Shown here one piece after another: positions 63,101 through 64,000 of a stretch of DNA of 64,000 nucleotides. Within the stretch, counting starts at the first letter, position 1. The number at the start of each line of letters is the position of its first letter. The DNA lies in NCBI RefSeq assembly GCF_017298635.1, contig NZ_CP071182.1, positions 248,001-312,000 of the forward strand, in the 5' to 3' direction. Made by a program: the position numbers and the translations under genes. The notes under the pieces are model-generated. The model did not search any database, had not been told where the DNA came from, and saw only the letters and a list, made by a program, of their open reading frames with translations. This DNA comes from Paenalicyclobacillus mengziensis (lineage in GTDB: Bacteria; Bacillota; Bacilli; Alicyclobacillales; Alicyclobacillaceae).

Positions 63101-64000
63101 TTATTTGCCGAGACAAAAGTTTGAAAAGATCTCGTTCAGCAGGTCCTCTCCTGCTTCTTCACCAATGACAAGTCCGAGTCCCGCATAAGCACTCTGCAAC
63201 TGTACCGCAATGACGTCGAGTGTCGCTCCATTTTGCGCGGCCTCAACAGCCCCCTCTAAATCGATAATGACAGCTTCCAGAAGCGAATTCTGGCGTGCGT
63301 TCGTCATATAACTGACGTCATCGGCTCGTACTCCACCGCTACTTACCTGCTTTACCATCTCAGTTTCGAGCTCTCTAAGACCCAGCCCGCCCTTTAGAGA
63401 CAACTCCACAATGGGCGTATTCCCTGCCAACATTTGCAGTCTTTCTTCATCGAGTTGCATACTCAAGTCTATTTTGTTCACCGCGATAACGCGGGGTATA
63501 TTCGTCGTCAGAGCCAGTAAACGTTCATCGTCTGCCGCAAGTGGCTCATTGCGATTCAGCATTACGACAATAAACTCGGCTTCACGCAGAGCCTCGCGCG
63601 ACCTCTCCACACCAAGCCGCTCGACGATATCCTCCGTTTCTCGAATACCTGCCGTATCAGCAATCCGGAACGGAATGCCGCCAATATTTGCATACTCTTC
63701 CAGAACGTCGCGTGTCGTACCCGGGATTTCCGTAACAATTGCCCGATCGCGCCGCAACAACGCATTCATCAGAGAGGATTTTCCGACATTCGGTCGGCCT
63801 GCAATGACTGTGCGAATCCCCTCGCGAAGCACCTGCCCCATCTTACCACGCCGGAGCAGCTCCTGTATCTCGGTAAGCAATTCCTTTCCTGTCTGTATCA
63901 CCGCAGCAGCGGCTACACTTTCAACATCGTGTTCTGGATAATCAATCGTTACTTCAACGTGTGCCTGTAATCGAATTAACCTCTTTCGCAGTCGCCGAAC
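63101..64000 (-). CDS. mnmE: tRNA modification GTPase MnmE, 5' end outside window
   Basis: The frame is open to the window edge, coding 299 residues of the C-terminal two thirds. Visible: the end of the helical domain (LIRLQAHVEVTIDYPEHD), G1 GRPNVGKSSLMNALL, G3 DTAGIRETEDIVE, G4 NKIDLS, and the conserved C-terminal FCLGK, whose Cys-Gly-Lys is a family hallmark. Acts with MnmG. The N-terminal formyl-THF domain lies beyond 64000. Confidence 0.97.
   Translation of the reverse strand, partial: VRRLRKRLIRLQAHVEVTIDYPEHDVESVAAAAVIQTGKELLTEIQELLRRGKMGQVLREGIRTVIAGRPNVGKSSLMNALLRRDRAIVTEIPGTTRDVLEEYANIGGIPFRIADTAGIRETEDIVERLGVERSREALREAEFIVVMLNRNEPLAADDERLLALTTNIPRVIAVNKIDLSMQLDEERLQMLAGNTPIVELSLKGGLGLRELETEMVKQVSSGGVRADDVSYMTNARQNSLLEAVIIDLEGAVEAAQNGATLDVIAVQLQSAYAGLGLVIGEEAGEDLLNEIFSNFCLGK

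Overview
The window looks like the origin-proximal left arm of a spore-forming, probably acidophilic Bacillota (Firmicutes) chromosome, most like Alicyclobacillus or a close relative. This rests on three things: the right-hand gene order (mnmE-mnmG-rsmG-noc-parA-parB ... yyaC ... ychF-rpsF-ssb-rpsR ... rplI-dnaB ... walRKHIJ-htrA-rlmH), spore-related genes (a LysM/GH18 cortex-hydrolase type protein and YyaC), and a kumamolisin-type S53 protease. No 16S rRNA is present, so the genus is inference. oriC/dnaA should lie just beyond base 64000. Almost everything right of about 36.6 kb is on the minus strand, co-directional with a fork leaving that origin.

Region 1 (1-14993) is accessory: a truncated MFS transporter, a TPR membrane protein, a three-LysM GH18 hydrolase, two secreted or serine-type proteases, a lactonase-fold protein, an Eis-type acetyltransferase, an internally deleted IS607 serine recombinase, a YeeE/TsuA-type sulfur transporter, an orphan N6-adenine DNA methyltransferase and an unknown lipoprotein. 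A 46-codon minus-strand gene with its own RBS and terminator was found at 11747-11887.

Region 2 (about 15.0-18.6 kb) is the strangest part. A roughly 400-490 bp non-coding repeat occurs as two tandem copies on the left and two copies in inverted orientation on the right. They bracket a DUF423 gene, a DinB gene and a gene for a DUF559-like nuclease fused to a winged helix. Each unit carries regularly spaced ATACCCC/GGGGTAT palindromes.

Region 3 (18.7-36.6 kb) holds metabolic genes: a Gfo/Idh/MocA plus TIM-barrel isomerase operon, a PolX-like protein whose polymerase site looks lost while its PHP domain is intact, a polysaccharide deacetylase, a formate dehydrogenase alpha subunit with its DUF1641 partner, a KefB-like antiporter, and a divergent xylB/xylR-type pair with a perfect cre match and a good promoter between them.

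Region 4 (36.6-64 kb) is the conserved origin-side core: rlmH, htrA, the wal two-component operon, dnaB, rplI, yybS, rpsR-ssb-rpsF, ychF, a molybdopterin oxidoreductase inserted before DUF951, a decayed MscS channel, yyaC, a lipid kinase, DUF4446, DUF554, parB (containing two parS sites), parA, noc, rsmG, mnmG and the 3' part of mnmE. gdpP is absent from its usual place between yybS and rplI.

Short perfect tandem repeats (8-24 bp units) are unusually common in the accessory half, both between genes and inside coding regions.
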